DNA of 64,000 bases from Clostridiaceae bacterium (GCA_910575795.1 CAJTGE010000027.1:20289-84288); one strand, 5' to 3'. Numbered from the stretch's first letter, positions 38,104-47,362 are shown. The notes: generated from the letters alone by a model not told the origin. Numbers and translations: made by a program.

Positions 38104-38655
38104 ATGAAACTAAAAAAAGTAATGATATTACTCGGTACTGTCTGTATATTGAATACAATGGTTACAGGATGTGGTTCCGGTTCTATTGCTAAGACAGAAG
38201 AAAACCAGGCAGACGAAGCATTATTAGAGGAATTAAATGATGCGCCGTCAAAAGAGATTGATGGGAACACGGATGGACTGCAGGAAAATACAGCAGGTAA
38301 ATGGCAGGTACTAGAGCCGGATGTCGCTGCTGCTGTTGATGCGGATTTTCTGGGTAAGGTCTGGAAGATTGAAGAAGACTCATTTTTCATTGCCGAAAAG
38401 AAAGTAAAAATTCTTGATGACGGTTCCTTATCATACAGTTCTCCAAGCTCCAATGCTGATCTCCCTGATTCCCGGTTGATTCATGTAATTTTGGAAGATG
38501 ATACCCGTTTTTATTTAAAAGCCACTGATGGAAATGGAGAAAGCTCTGAGGACACAAAAGCTGAATTTCAGGACTTGAAGGTACATATGTCTGTTGAAAT
38601 GAAGGGCAGCTTTAAAAATGATAAATTTTATGCCACGGAAATACGATTCTTTTAG
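38104..38655 (+). CDS. Putative lipoprotein A
   Basis: A 183-residue secreted protein with lipobox MVTGCGSG near residue 23 and an acidic, low-complexity stretch (about 30-75). A beta-rich domain follows (FLGKVWKIEEDSFFIAEKKV ... VHMSVEMKGSF). AAGGAGG precedes the ATG. It is followed 18 bases later by a second lipoprotein, and both end in small OB/SH3-like all-beta domains by appearance. Function unknown. Confidence 0.8.
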   Translation: MKLKKVMILLGTVCILNTMVTGCGSGSIAKTEENQADEALLEELNDAPSKEIDGNTDGLQENTAGKWQVLEPDVAAAVDADFLGKVWKIEEDSFFIAEKKVKILDDGSLSYSSPSSNADLPDSRLIHVILEDDTRFYLKATDGNGESSEDTKAEFQDLKVHMSVEMKGSFKNDKFYATEIRFF

Positions 38656-38673
38656 AAAGTGAGGGAAAAAATT

Positions 38674-39204
38674 ATGAAAAGGAAATTGATACTGATGTTT
38701 ATGATAGCTTTAGCTATGGGGATGATCGGATGCTCATCGGAACCAAAAGAGGATGAAATATCTGTGGAGAATGATTCCCCGAAAGAAACGGTTCAGGAAG
38801 AAGCGGCAGACGTAACAACCGTAGATGCAAAAACTACAGAAACAGAAGCAAAAGTTACAGAATCGTCAAAGCCAGAGATTACAGAAGAAACCAGAAAATC
38901 CACTTCGGAAGCCGAAGAAATTCCGGCCGAAGAAATCCCAGCGGGCGATCCCATAGCAGGAATTATTGAAAAGTATGAAGAAAACAAACTTACACTCAGG
39001 ACTCCTGAGGACGATATGCTCTATTATTTTTTTACAGAAAATACCCCGATATTAGAAGGGTATTCCACGGAAAGTGCTCATGAGGCAAAAGGAGGTTCCA
39101 CGATTGCCGTGGGCGATAAAGTGGAGATCAGTTACCGGGGGACACTTGACAATGAAGAACATCCAACTCAAGCTGTGAAAATTGTAATAATCACAGGTGA
39201 ATAA
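38674..39204 (+). CDS. Putative lipoprotein B
   Basis: A 176-residue protein from the ATG at 38674 (MKRKLILMFMIALAMGMIGC), preceded by GTGAGGG; the frame upstream adds five residues without benefit. Lipobox MIGCSS, then a Glu/Thr-rich spacer with two EEIPAGD/EEIPAE-like repeats (about 80-100). A C-terminal beta domain follows (IEKYEENKLTLRTPEDDMLY ... VGDKVEISYRGTL). It forms an operon with lipoprotein A and ends at a terminator. Confidence 0.8.
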   Translation: MKRKLILMFMIALAMGMIGCSSEPKEDEISVENDSPKETVQEEAADVTTVDAKTTETEAKVTESSKPEITEETRKSTSEAEEIPAEEIPAGDPIAGIIEKYEENKLTLRTPEDDMLYYFFTENTPILEGYSTESAHEAKGGSTIAVGDKVEISYRGTLDNEEHPTQAVKIVIITGE

Positions 39205-39270
39205 TTTTGCAAAATCATTGTGTATTCACGGTTAAATCTAAAAGAAGCTGTAAAAAAACAGCTCCAGTGC

Positions 39271-39310
39271 ACAGGAGGAATCTTAAAAAGTAGGATTCCT
39301 CCTGTCTTTC
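39271..39310 (+). terminator. Rho-independent terminator
   Basis: ACAGGAGGAATC (39271-39282) pairs with GATTCCTCCTGT (39294-39305), followed by CTTTCT. It ends the lipoprotein pair. Confidence 0.75.
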
Positions 39311-39322
39311 TATAATCTCACA

Positions 39323-40000
39323 TTATTCTGTTACAGCCAGTATCTCCCCGACAAAGTTATAAATGATTTTGATTTCCTGAAACTTCTCCCCGCCAACCTT
39401 TTTCACCTCACCCACCAGAATCCGGCTGATAAGGCGGTTTAAGATACCCTCGTCCAGTTCCCGGACTGTGGCGTACTGCCGAATTTCCCGAATAAAGGGG
39501 CGTACATCACTCTCCTGCTCGTTGGAGCGGCGCAGGGAGAGTGCCAATCCTTCTAGTGCAGCATTGCATTAATTCGCGAGTAAAAATCGCTTGATATTCG
39601 TGTCATCTGTGCGTCTGCGAAGCGACGTCGTAGTGGAGCCTACGGCTAGCTTCGCAGGCGTGCAGAGGGCGCGGATAGCGAGTGGTGTTTACTCGAGAAT
39701 TAATACAATGCTGTACTAGTGCAGCGTTGCCGCCGTCAGCTTCACAAAACGCTGCTCGGACAGGATTCCCTTTGCCTTGTCGGAATACAGGTTCAGGAAC
39801 ATCTCGTCAATCTCCTGGTTCCTTGCTTCCAGCCGTTCCCGTTCCTTCTCCATCTCCGAAGCGTCCGCCAGATACCGCCGCTCCATGCGGCTGCTAATCC
39901 GTGCGCTCCCCCATGAGTAATAATTCACGTCACATTCCGTATTGCCCTTTACCCGTGTGATGGGGATTTTGTCCTCCATAAGCTGTTTGGCAATCCTCAT
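39323..40000 (-). pseudogene. Large serine recombinase remnant split by a MITE
   Basis: The 5' part (39719-40000) encodes KGNTECDVNYYSWGSARISS and MEKERERLEARNQEIDEMFL NLYSDKAKGIL. The 3' part (39323-39553) encodes EQESDVRPFIREIRQYATVR and ISRILVGEVKKVGGEKFQEI (DUF4368). Together they are the middle and end of a TnpX-like serine recombinase. The catalytic domain is missing, there are internal deletions after ARISS and around the insertion point, and a 165-bp MITE separates the parts. Confidence 0.8.
39554..39718. mobile_element. MITE family A, copy 1 (165 bp with TA duplication)
   Basis: Flanked by TA on both sides. Ends are near-perfect inverted repeats about 30 bases long (TAGTGCAGCATTGCATTAA left; TTAATACAATGCTGTACTA right). 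The centre folds on itself: CTGCGAAGCGACG pairs with a GCTTCGCAG-containing arm. No coding capacity. The second copy is at 46586-46750. Confidence 0.85.
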
Positions 40001-40007
40001 ACCCCCC

Positions 40008-40267
40008 AGCCGTTTAAGGCAAGGTCAATGCGCTCATTTCAGACAGTATCTGGGAAGGCATGACGGATATTATCGGGAAAGGGACAGAGCTTGATGACAG
40101 TGAGGGCGTACAGGCCCAAGGAGGGCGAAAGAGCTGTCAGATAAGCTGACGGAATACAAGCCGCTTGCAAAGATTGAGGAACTGGCAGAGAAAAAGGCGG
40201 TTATCGAGCAGAGGGATAAGTCAGTCCCGGAAAATGGGACAGAGAAAAAATCAGAGAGGGAGACATA
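40008..40267 (+). pseudogene. Conjugative-element protein fragments (relaxase C-terminus)
   Basis: One frame encodes KVNALISDSIWEGMTDIIGK. A different frame carries LSDKLTEYKPLAKIEELAEK and ends NGTEKKSERET. The second matches the C-terminal tail of clostridial MobA-type relaxases that normally precede the next gene. Two remnants of distinct proteins are fused by deletion. Confidence 0.5.
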
Positions 40268-40271
40268 AGCT

Positions 40272-40475
40272 ATGGATAAATTTACAGTGGAAGAAATCCA
40301 TTTGATGTGTGTGTTTGAGGGGAAGGACAGGACGGGCATGATTGCCGACATACAGAACGTGATCCCCCATATACAGGACAGTGATATGGCGGAGCTTGCC
40401 GGACAGGTCATAGGGAATCTGAAAGCCATGAGCGATGCGGAATTTGCAGAGGCGGCATTGGAAGCGGCGGAGTGA
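40272..40475 (+). CDS. Transposon-transfer assisting family protein
   Basis: A 67-residue acidic protein (MDKFTVEEIHLMCVFEGKDR) of the transposon-transfer assisting family found at the end of relaxase operons in Firmicute integrative elements. Its own frame is complete, although the relaxase in front is a remnant, so it is probably an orphan. Confidence 0.7.
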   Translation: MDKFTVEEIHLMCVFEGKDRTGMIADIQNVIPHIQDSDMAELAGQVIGNLKAMSDAEFAEAALEAAE

Positions 40476-40592
40476 TTAACGCAAATCTTTTATAGCATTA
40501 TTCGACATAACGTGCTATAATCCTCTTAGTCAGATTAGAGCGAGTAGGAATAGTCTGCGATTGTCCTTTCTGGAAACGGAAAGGAGGTCGGT

Positions 40593-40676
40593 ATGAACAC
40601 ACTTGAGATACTTACACTGCTGTTGGTCATTTTCGCAGCATTAACATACTTAGACAACAGAAACAACCGCAAGTAA
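40593..40676 (+). CDS. 27-residue holin-like type I toxin candidate
   Basis: MNTLEILTLLLVIFAALTYL followed by a charged tail DNRNNRK: one membrane helix with a basic end, as in putative holin-like toxins of type I toxin-antitoxin modules. AAAGGAGG lies eight bases before the ATG, TATAAT occurs at 40515, and a strong terminator follows. The antisense RNA that would be the antitoxin cannot be seen directly. Confidence 0.6.
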   Translation: MNTLEILTLLLVIFAALTYLDNRNNRK

Positions 40677-40680
40677 CGGA

Positions 40681-40720
40681 AAAGGCTATCTTCTACTGCA
40701 ACAGGGATAGCCTTTTCCGT
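40681..40720 (+). terminator. Rho-independent terminator after the small toxin-like gene
   Basis: AAAAGGCTATC pairs with GATAGCCTTTT over an ~14-base loop. Confidence 0.75.
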
Positions 40721-40861
40721 TGATTTTTAACGCATTATAAGTTTCCGGTTGTACAACCGTCGGACGTTCCAATATCCTTCGGATTCTAAGATAATTATAA
40801 ACCAACACTGCGAATTTTGCAAGAGGGTTTAGGAAATGGTGGGCTTCGGCACCCCTGTTTT

Positions 40862-40994
40862 GTAACAGTTCAGATAACCTGAACTGTTACGGCATCTGCC
40901 AATGAAAATCGCTTCGCGATGGGGCAGATGCCTGCTGCCGCCACGTTTTCGTACGGTCAGCGCAGCAGGTGCGCAGACCTATCTGAACTGTTAC
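40862..40994. repeat. 133-bp palindromic element, copy 2
   Basis: Starts GTAACAGTTCAGATA and ends TATCTGAACTGTTAC, a perfect 15-bp terminal inverted repeat. The first 29 bases are also a perfect palindrome. The inner hairpins match the copy at 22469-22601. The arm change from C/G to A/T relative to that copy is made on both sides. Confidence 0.85.
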
Positions 40995-41053
40995 CCTGTT
41001 TTTTCGCGGTTTTTAGACTATATCATATGGCATTGGATATAACCGGAAGCAAA

Positions 41054-41821
41054 TTAAATATAAAGCTCATTCCCTTTCCTTGTTGAACAGGCTTTTTTCA
41101 TTGCCAATGCCGCAACAGAAACCATAGCCCCATTTACTTTGCGGGATGACTGCGGGCATTGTACGACACAGCGCATACAGGAAATACATTTTTTACTGTC
41201 CGTAACTTTTGGATTTTCTTTGCTGATTGCCTGTGCAGGGCACTGTCTGGCGCAAAGACCACAGTCTGTGCAGTTATTGTCCGCTTTGGGTATTAAGCCG
41301 ATTCCGGCCGCTTTCTTGTAGGGGCGGTTTCCCGGAATCTGCGGTGTGGAAAGACCGGTCAGGTTATTGTTTATTTTCTCTGATATTTTTTTCGCAAAGC
41401 CGCTTAATTCTTTTTTATCCTTAGTGTCCGGTCTGCCTGTAGCGTACTGGTGCATAATAGAATGTTCTGCGATGGCGGCAATGGCAGCAATTACCTGAAA
41501 GCCGCTTTTTTCAGCAGCATCGATTAATTCAATCAGGGTATCCTCATATGCCCTGTTACCATATACGCAGACAATTACACAGGGGGTATGACTGCCATGA
41601 ATATTTGAGATTCTCTGAGTGGCAAGGCTTGGAACACGTCCGCCAAAAGACGGAGCCGCAATAAGCGCAATATCATCTTTTTCAAAACTAAGCGAGGAAT
41701 AATCGGTTTCTGCATTGGACAAATCAATTTTATTTACAGGCAGTCCCCATGTATTTGTTATGGCATCTGCAACCTTTTTCGTTCCTCCTGTCGGACTAAA
41801 AATAATCTGTGAAACTTTCAT
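41054..41821 (-). CDS. EFR1-family ferredoxin with flavodoxin-like domain
   Basis: A 255-residue redox protein. N-terminal flavodoxin fold with the FMN phosphate loop FSPTGGTKKVADAI; C-terminal pair of [4Fe-4S] motifs CTDCGLCARQCP and CISCMRCVVQCP. It probably carries electrons in the cytoplasm. It is divergent from an Rrf2 regulator, itself often an Fe-S or redox sensor, with a palindrome between. Confidence 0.92.
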   Translation of the reverse strand: MKVSQIIFSPTGGTKKVADAITNTWGLPVNKIDLSNAETDYSSLSFEKDDIALIAAPSFGGRVPSLATQRISNIHGSHTPCVIVCVYGNRAYEDTLIELIDAAEKSGFQVIAAIAAIAEHSIMHQYATGRPDTKDKKELSGFAKKISEKINNNLTGLSTPQIPGNRPYKKAAGIGLIPKADNNCTDCGLCARQCPAQAISKENPKVTDSKKCISCMRCVVQCPQSSRKVNGAMVSVAALAMKKACSTRKGNELYI

Positions 41822-41833
41822 GCCTATTCCTCC

Positions 41834-41852
41834 TGTAAATCTAAAATTTACA
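41834..41852. promoter_or_regulatory. Candidate Rrf2 operator
   Basis: TGTAAATCTAAAATTTACA is a perfect 7-bp inverted repeat around five bases, just upstream of the EFR1 gene and in the space shared with the Rrf2 gene. Confidence 0.55.
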
Positions 41853-41937
41853 CTATTATAACAGGCGCATGGTGTAGTGTCAAGATTTACAGCAATAAAA
41901 ATATATGCTACAATCTAACGTGGAAAGGAGTAATGTC

Positions 41938-42378
41938 ATGCATATCAGTACAAAATGTTCGGTTGCGATTCACTGCCTTATTTTTATTTATGAATATGGG
42001 GATAAGCAGAAGGTAACCAGTGAACTTCTGGCGTTATCAACCGGGATCAATCCTGTCACAATCCGCAATATTATAAGTTCATTGAAAAAGGATGGCATAA
42101 TATCTGTGAAATTCGGGACAGGCGGAACAACTCTGAACTGTCCGCCGGATGAAGTGACCTTATACCGTATATGTAAAGCGATAGAGCCAGCTTTTAGTTC
42201 CAAACTTATAGGCATTCATTCACTGCCTTCGCAGCTATGCCCCATAGGAAAAAATATCCATAATGTATTGGACTGCTCTTATGAGAAAATAAGAAATGAC
42301 CTATGCCAAAGTTTAGAAAGCATCACATTAGGAAATATCATATCCGATTATCACCGTATTGAGCATAAGCCAGATTAA
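41938..42378 (+). CDS. Rrf2-family transcriptional regulator
   Basis: A 146-residue winged-helix protein starting at 41938 (MHISTKCSVAIHCLIFIYEY), with AAAGGAG seven bases upstream. The recognition region is SELLALSTGINPVTIRNIIS. Cysteines occur (SQLCPIG, LDCSYEK), but the CX5-CX7 iron-sulfur triad of IscR is incomplete. It most likely controls the divergent EFR1 gene. Confidence 0.88.
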   Translation: MHISTKCSVAIHCLIFIYEYGDKQKVTSELLALSTGINPVTIRNIISSLKKDGIISVKFGTGGTTLNCPPDEVTLYRICKAIEPAFSSKLIGIHSLPSQLCPIGKNIHNVLDCSYEKIRNDLCQSLESITLGNIISDYHRIEHKPD

Positions 42379-42850
42379 TATTTATGCCTAAAAGGATATT
42401 GAGATAAAATGTAGGGAGTGGGTGGGATTCCGCCGCCTTCGGCATTGTGGGCAATGTGTATAACTCCCCGTCTTATGGAGCTGTGGGCAATACTGTTTGC
42501 AGGATGTGGGAAAGCTGTCTTTTGCTTTTCCATAAGCTGTGAATGGTGTGTCCATAGCGGAATGGGGAGTTATGCACATTTCCATGATGCTTTTTTTGCT
42601 TTTAAAGCCCTTTTCAGACAGAGAATTACCGGGAAGGGTTATTATCCCGATCTGGCTGTTCCTGTGCGCTTTTTGGCGGCTCTGTGCGCCCTAAATACTG
42701 GTTCAGGTTCTCCAGTTTCCTGTTCAGCAATTTCCAAGAAGGACATACCCCTGCGCAATTAATTTGCACAGGGGTATTTTCCGTTCCGAATAATGTGCGG
42801 AACCGTATTCCCGCAATGTGGCGGGAAATCTATAATGGATTCTTTTTCTG
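42379..42850 (-). pseudogene. Relaxase-type tail remnant and inverted repeats
   Basis: On the minus strand 42626-42736 encodes KLLNRKLENLNQYLGRTEPP and ends PDRDNNPSR, resembling the end of an element mobilisation protein. The DNA to its left holds a 16-base inverted repeat (AATGTGTATAACTCCCC near 42453 with GGGGAGTTATGCACATT near 42566), which could be part of a transfer origin. A hairpin at 42745-42776 followed by TTTT is a plus-strand terminator. No intact gene lies here. Confidence 0.4.
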
Positions 42851-43369
42851 CTAAAAAAATCTGCAAATCGAATGCTCTTTTAATCTGAAGAACAACACCT
42901 GATCTTCGATGCCTCTACCCGGAACACCATAATCCAGTATAGGAGGCAACCCTGTTTTGATATCTTTTCCAAAAATAATGACTCCTGATGCCGGTGCTCC
43001 TCCAAGCAAGGTCATACTTATCGCAAGATCAATCATTTTATCATCAAGGCTAATCCATGAGTGATCAAAGTACAATCCTTGCCCAAGCACCTCGCCTATA
43101 CATAGATCAGGTTTGTATCCGAATCTCAGACAGGCACACATATAATGCAGCACATGAAGCGTGGCAGGCGCCTCACCATTGTTTTCTCTCCATGTACCTG
43201 TACATATTTGCCAGAACATCCCCGATATCTTCTTTATAGCCGTTCGCTTTAACTGCATATCTTATTTGCTCCGGAACACTCATTGTGTCCTTTCTTAAAC
43301 AGCAATTCTTATATTTCTTTCCGCTTCCACATGGGCACGGATTATTTCTTCCTAATTTTCATCATGCGC
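42851..43369 (-). pseudogene. SEC-C metal-binding protein, multiply broken
   Basis: The frame begins with a SEC-C motif ([16 protein letters not shown]), continues [20 protein letters not shown] to a TGA after MERKQW, resumes GACHASCAALYVCLSEI, and after another frameshift near 43130 runs YKPDLCIGEVLGQGLYFDHS to ICRFF. A start codon in frame with the SEC-C motif is also lacking. Three lesions mean it is dead. Confidence 0.7.
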
Positions 43370-43376
43370 CCCTTCT

Positions 43377-45905
43377 TTATTGTTTTATAAACGGCACAAT
43401 CACATCGTAGAACTTCTTCGTCCAATCAGCGTGGAAGTTCGCCATCTGGAGCCAATCGGTCTCATTCTCGATGCTGACGTTATTAAGCTGAATGAAGACC
43501 TTGGACGATTTGATGTCGTCACCACGGTTCCACTGAAGCGTCGTGCCCAGAGCGGATTCGATCTCAGACTTATGTGTATAGAGACTGTCAAAGGCATCCT
43601 TGTTTTCTTGCTTATTGCCTCTGCCAAATACGACCTCTGCCCGCGCTGCATCAAAGTTTGCTACGCAACAAAGATAGAAACCACCTATACCATAGAAGCC
43701 ATTGATCCAGTTATCCCTTGACGGATTAACATTGGAGAAGGAACCGTCCTCGCCGTGCGACTTCTGGATAATCGGAAGCGCGTATGTCCAATATTTTCTT
43801 CGGAGCTCGTAACGGCTGCCCGGTTCATCCTCATTGACCTCGTTTTCATCACGCAGGTAAAATACCAAGTCTGCCGGATCTTCATCGTACAGTTTGAAGA
43901 GACGGCTCAGGACAGACAGCTTGCTCTGCGTGCTGGTGTTTGTCCATACGTAGATGCCATCGCCGATCTCAAGCGACTTCGTGAACGCATCCTGATTTGT
44001 ATTGAAGTGGAGAGCGATGTTCTCTTCCTCCGACATGGCCAGCTTAGTGATAATGGCCTTATCCCCGGTATACAGAATCTGAATAACCTTCTGGAACATC
44101 TCAACCCAGCTCGTTACCGGCTGCTCGGTGTTCTTAAAGGTGAACTTCGCAATCAGCCGTCCGGTCAACTTGCCCTCATCCTCAAGCGTATAAGTGTCAA
44201 GCTGCTTTTCTTCCGGTTTGTATTCTGTGACAGGTGCTGCCCAGATTGTCAGGGCTCTACCCATGAGATATTCGCTGCGCTCCTCCAGCTCCGCCAGCGT
44301 CCACTTGTCCTTCTTGGCAATCCAAGTATTCATGCGAATACCACTGTCATCGAAACCGTTCTGCATGGTTTTCTTTTCAGTGAAAGAGCTATTGCTGTAT
44401 TTCGAGTTATAAGCCGTCAGCGTAAGATTTGCCATACGATGCAGCCACATCTCATGTATCTGCTCATAGTCATCGCCCAGCTCCTTCTGCCATACTGGCG
44501 TTAGATGCTGAGGCATAATGTGCTCAATCGAATAGGCGCCGTCATCACAATGACGGTATACATCCTTATCCTCCGAAGTGCCGAAGTTTTCGAAGCGCTC
44601 AAGAATGTAAATCTTATTCTTGCTGTTCATCAGATAAACTGGGCGTTCCTCAAATGCCACCTTAAACTCCACATCGTCCGGGAAGCGAGCACGCTCCTTC
44701 TTGGAAAGAAGTGCATACCTGAGCTTCTCGACATAGTTATCCTCGGTACCGTCGTATCGGATGATCTCACGGTGCAGCATAAGGAAGATTTTATTCAGGG
44801 CATTTGTCGGCAGGTCACACATCGTCCTGCGGAACAGGTAATTCTCTGTCGTCAGGAAAATCTCAGTGACCTGTGCTAACGTCAGTTTATTTTCGTTATA
44901 TAGGCGCAGCACTTCGAGGAAGTACGGCCTTGTTACCGTCGTCTCCAGACGGTTCAGACGGTCAATACAGGCGTCAAGGGCAGCACTGCCGGAATTACCA
45001 TCAAGGAGAATTTGGTACCGCTTTGCATAGGCCAGCATCTCGGCAAGGAGTGGTTCCGTTTTGATTTTTCCAAGTTCCACAAAGTCCTTAAAATTGATGT
45101 AGATTTTCTTCTGTTGCGGGATGGCCTGCTGCTTCACACTCAGGTAATCCCGGATGAAGGCACTTACATCATACTTCGTGCAGACCTCGATCTTGTTCCA
45201 GTATTTCTCGTAATAATCCTCCTGCTCATTAGAAGGCAAGCCCATCAGGATGAAGTTTCTGATCTTATCACCTTCGCTGAGGTCAAGACCGGTCGAGTTC
45301 AGGCTCTCAAAAATGAGCTGCGGATTGTCGTCCATATCCAGACGGATGTTTATAATCTCCAAACAGCAGATCGCATCGTAAAGCTGGTCGATGGTGATTT
45401 CCTGCTTCTGAATTCGGTCATAGAAATAATCGTAGTTCACCGTCAAATTGGACTCGCGGATATGCTCCGTCGGATCAGAAAACAGCTTCCCGAATGCCGT
45501 CTGGTCATTCTTTACCGGTTTGAGCTTGATACGAGTATCCTCCGGCTTCCACTTGTCCACGAGGTATTCCTCGAAAATCCGCTGCTTCAGATTAGCGGTC
45601 TCCGGCACAATGACACCTTTATCAATCAGGTTATACATAGCAAGGAACAACAGCGATACTGTCGTAAGGCGCTGCTGGCCGTCGATAATCAGGAACTCCT
45701 CATTGTAGCCGTCCGGATTGTAAACGGAAACAAGGCTCCCGAAAAAGTGACTCTTCCGATGCCCCTTGGTGATTTTTACAAGATCATCGTACAACTGCTT
45801 GCAGTTCTCGGTCTTCCAGTCATAATTTCTCTGATACACCGGGATGACAAACCGCTTGTCGGAGCCCTCCATGTATTTAACGAATTTGCATTCTGAACCT
45901 TTCAT
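43377..45905 (-). CDS. GmrSD-like DUF262-DUF1524-DUF4268 restriction nuclease
   Basis: An 842-residue fusion. DUF262 (ParB-like NTPase, about 1-260) has FVIPVYQRNYDW and FLIIDGQQRLTTVS. An alpha-helical spacer follows. DUF1524 (His-Me/HNH nuclease, about 440-580) has YSIEHIMPQHL with HRMANLTLTAYNSKYSN. A C-terminal DUF4268 (about 690-842) has RRKYWTYALPIIQKSHGEDG. This is the type IV (modification-dependent) GmrSD/BrxU layout, which cuts phage DNA with modified cytosines. Start supported by GAGGAGG. It is the last intact gene of the defence island, 22 bases after the ImmA remnant. Confidence 0.9.
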   Translation of the reverse strand: MKGSECKFVKYMEGSDKRFVIPVYQRNYDWKTENCKQLYDDLVKITKGHRKSHFFGSLVSVYNPDGYNEEFLIIDGQQRLTTVSLLFLAMYNLIDKGVIVPETANLKQRIFEEYLVDKWKPEDTRIKLKPVKNDQTAFGKLFSDPTEHIRESNLTVNYDYFYDRIQKQEITIDQLYDAICCLEIINIRLDMDDNPQLIFESLNSTGLDLSEGDKIRNFILMGLPSNEQEDYYEKYWNKIEVCTKYDVSAFIRDYLSVKQQAIPQQKKIYINFKDFVELGKIKTEPLLAEMLAYAKRYQILLDGNSGSAALDACIDRLNRLETTVTRPYFLEVLRLYNENKLTLAQVTEIFLTTENYLFRRTMCDLPTNALNKIFLMLHREIIRYDGTEDNYVEKLRYALLSKKERARFPDDVEFKVAFEERPVYLMNSKNKIYILERFENFGTSEDKDVYRHCDDGAYSIEHIMPQHLTPVWQKELGDDYEQIHEMWLHRMANLTLTAYNSKYSNSSFTEKKTMQNGFDDSGIRMNTWIAKKDKWTLAELEERSEYLMGRALTIWAAPVTEYKPEEKQLDTYTLEDEGKLTGRLIAKFTFKNTEQPVTSWVEMFQKVIQILYTGDKAIITKLAMSEEENIALHFNTNQDAFTKSLEIGDGIYVWTNTSTQSKLSVLSRLFKLYDEDPADLVFYLRDENEVNEDEPGSRYELRRKYWTYALPIIQKSHGEDGSFSNVNPSRDNWINGFYGIGGFYLCCVANFDAARAEVVFGRGNKQENKDAFDSLYTHKSEIESALGTTLQWNRGDDIKSSKVFIQLNNVSIENETDWLQMANFHADWTKKFYDVIVPFIKQ

Positions 45906-46423
45906 CTGTCTTTATTCCTCCTCGTTTTACTGAAGATCGGGATCGCTCCCCAGAGGAGTAATTCCGTTTTCTTTGAGCATTTCATTTATTTCATAAATTG
46001 AATTCTCAGCACAGGCTCCTAATACGCATTGATAAACGTATCCCTCGCCCTTCATTGAATTTAATTTAAAGTCTGTTTTACCAGGAAACATTTCAGCCTC
46101 CGGCAGTGACAGCTTTAAGCCTACGCATAACGCCAGAACTGTCTGCACTGATGTTGGATACTCTTCATCGTTTCTCAAACGCTGAATGGTTTTTTCTCCC
46201 ACAAGCGAGCGGTCAGCCAACTGCTTATTTGAGAGCCTCCTTTCCTTCTGCAGCGCTACCAGCGTCTCAGCAAAGGAACCGGTATATCTGCGCATAGCTT
46301 CTGACCGGCGCTTTGCGTTCTTGATCTGCTCAAGAAGCGCCTTGTTGTGTGCATTAAGTTCAAAGGAATATTCAACCTGATTTTCAACCGGTGCGGAATT
46401 CCGCATAAACTGCGTGTAATACC

Positions 46424-46587
46424 TAGAGCGTGTTTGAAAAATGCTTTCTGCCAGATGTGCGTTCCGCTTTGTGGGAGATTTGGGCCAAATGACCGCGGCG
46501 CAGCGGGCTGCGTTAAGTGAATTTGGCACAAATATGCCGCAAAGTGGGGCGTGCAGACGGCGGGAATGATTTTTCAAACACGCTCTA
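46424..46587. mobile_element. MITE family B, copy 1 (164 bp with TA duplication)
   Basis: Ends TAGAGCGTGTTTGAAAAAT and ATTTTTCAAACACGCTCTA are inverted repeats flanked by TA. The inner half is also self-complementary (TTTGGGCCAAAT; GAATTTGGCACAAAT). It abuts MITE-A, sharing one TA. Second copy at 56153-56316. Confidence 0.85.
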
Positions 46588-46750
46588 GTACAGCGTTGCT
46601 TAAATTTCAGTGAATACATTGCTTGATATCGGTGTCATCTGTGCGTCTGCGAAGCGACGGCGTAGTGGCGCCTACGTCTAGCTTCGCAGGCGTGCAGAGG
46701 GCGCTGATAGCGAGTGATTTATTCACTGGAATTTAGGCAATGCTGTACTA
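46586..46750. mobile_element. MITE family A, copy 2 (165 bp with TA duplication)
   Basis: Same length, ends (TAGTACAGCGTTGC ... GCAATGCTGTACTA) and core (TGTCATCTGTGCGTCTGCG) as copy 1 at 39554. The inner arms differ from copy 1, but each copy's two arms still match each other. Confidence 0.85.
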
Positions 46751-47362
46751 GCGCCTTGATATTTCGATTGATAGCTATATCCCTTCGAGAAGATGACGCA
46801 GCACTCATCCATGTGCGAGAGCGCATATTCTGACAGCGTAGCATTTCCGGACTGATCTCTCGCTATGTATTTCTCGTTATTGAGAACGAGATGACGATCT
46901 GCAAAAATAAACTGTCCGCTGTCAACCAGCTTCTTAAACTCACGATCAAAGCAGTACGCCTTAAACAAATCGGCATAGGGAATAGTGAACGTCTGATTCT
47001 TATCCAAGGCACCTGCTTCAAATGAATATCCGCGAACATACTGACCATCCACAAACGGATATGCACCCTCGGCTTTGGAATACCCAAGATCCATCAGTCG
47101 AACCTTGGCGGCCTGTCTCGACACATCGAACAGCTCCGCAAGTTCATCAATGACATTCTCATAGGCTGCAATGCTCGCATCATCAGCCCCGCCATAAGCT
47201 GCAAGGAGCTGATCTGCCTTCAAGCGCGTCGTTTTCGCAGGCATCAAGATTCTCGGAGAGACGCCTTTGGCTTGCCACTCCATCCAGTCTACGGCCTTCC
47301 ATTTATCTGAATCAGTTGTGTTTGCAGCTATTTGGCACTGGATAGCCCTTCCAAGATTATCG

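Noticed and set aside
45012..45896. Long plus-strand frames over the GmrSD-like, hsdR and hsdM genes (also 43755-44504, 49336-50187, 50272-51126)
   Set aside because: All are antisense to strongly conserved proteins and lack ribosome sites.
45927..46619. 230-codon frame as a complete XRE protein
   Set aside because: Its first ~65 codons are translated MITE sequence; only the part after RYYTQF belongs to the host gene.
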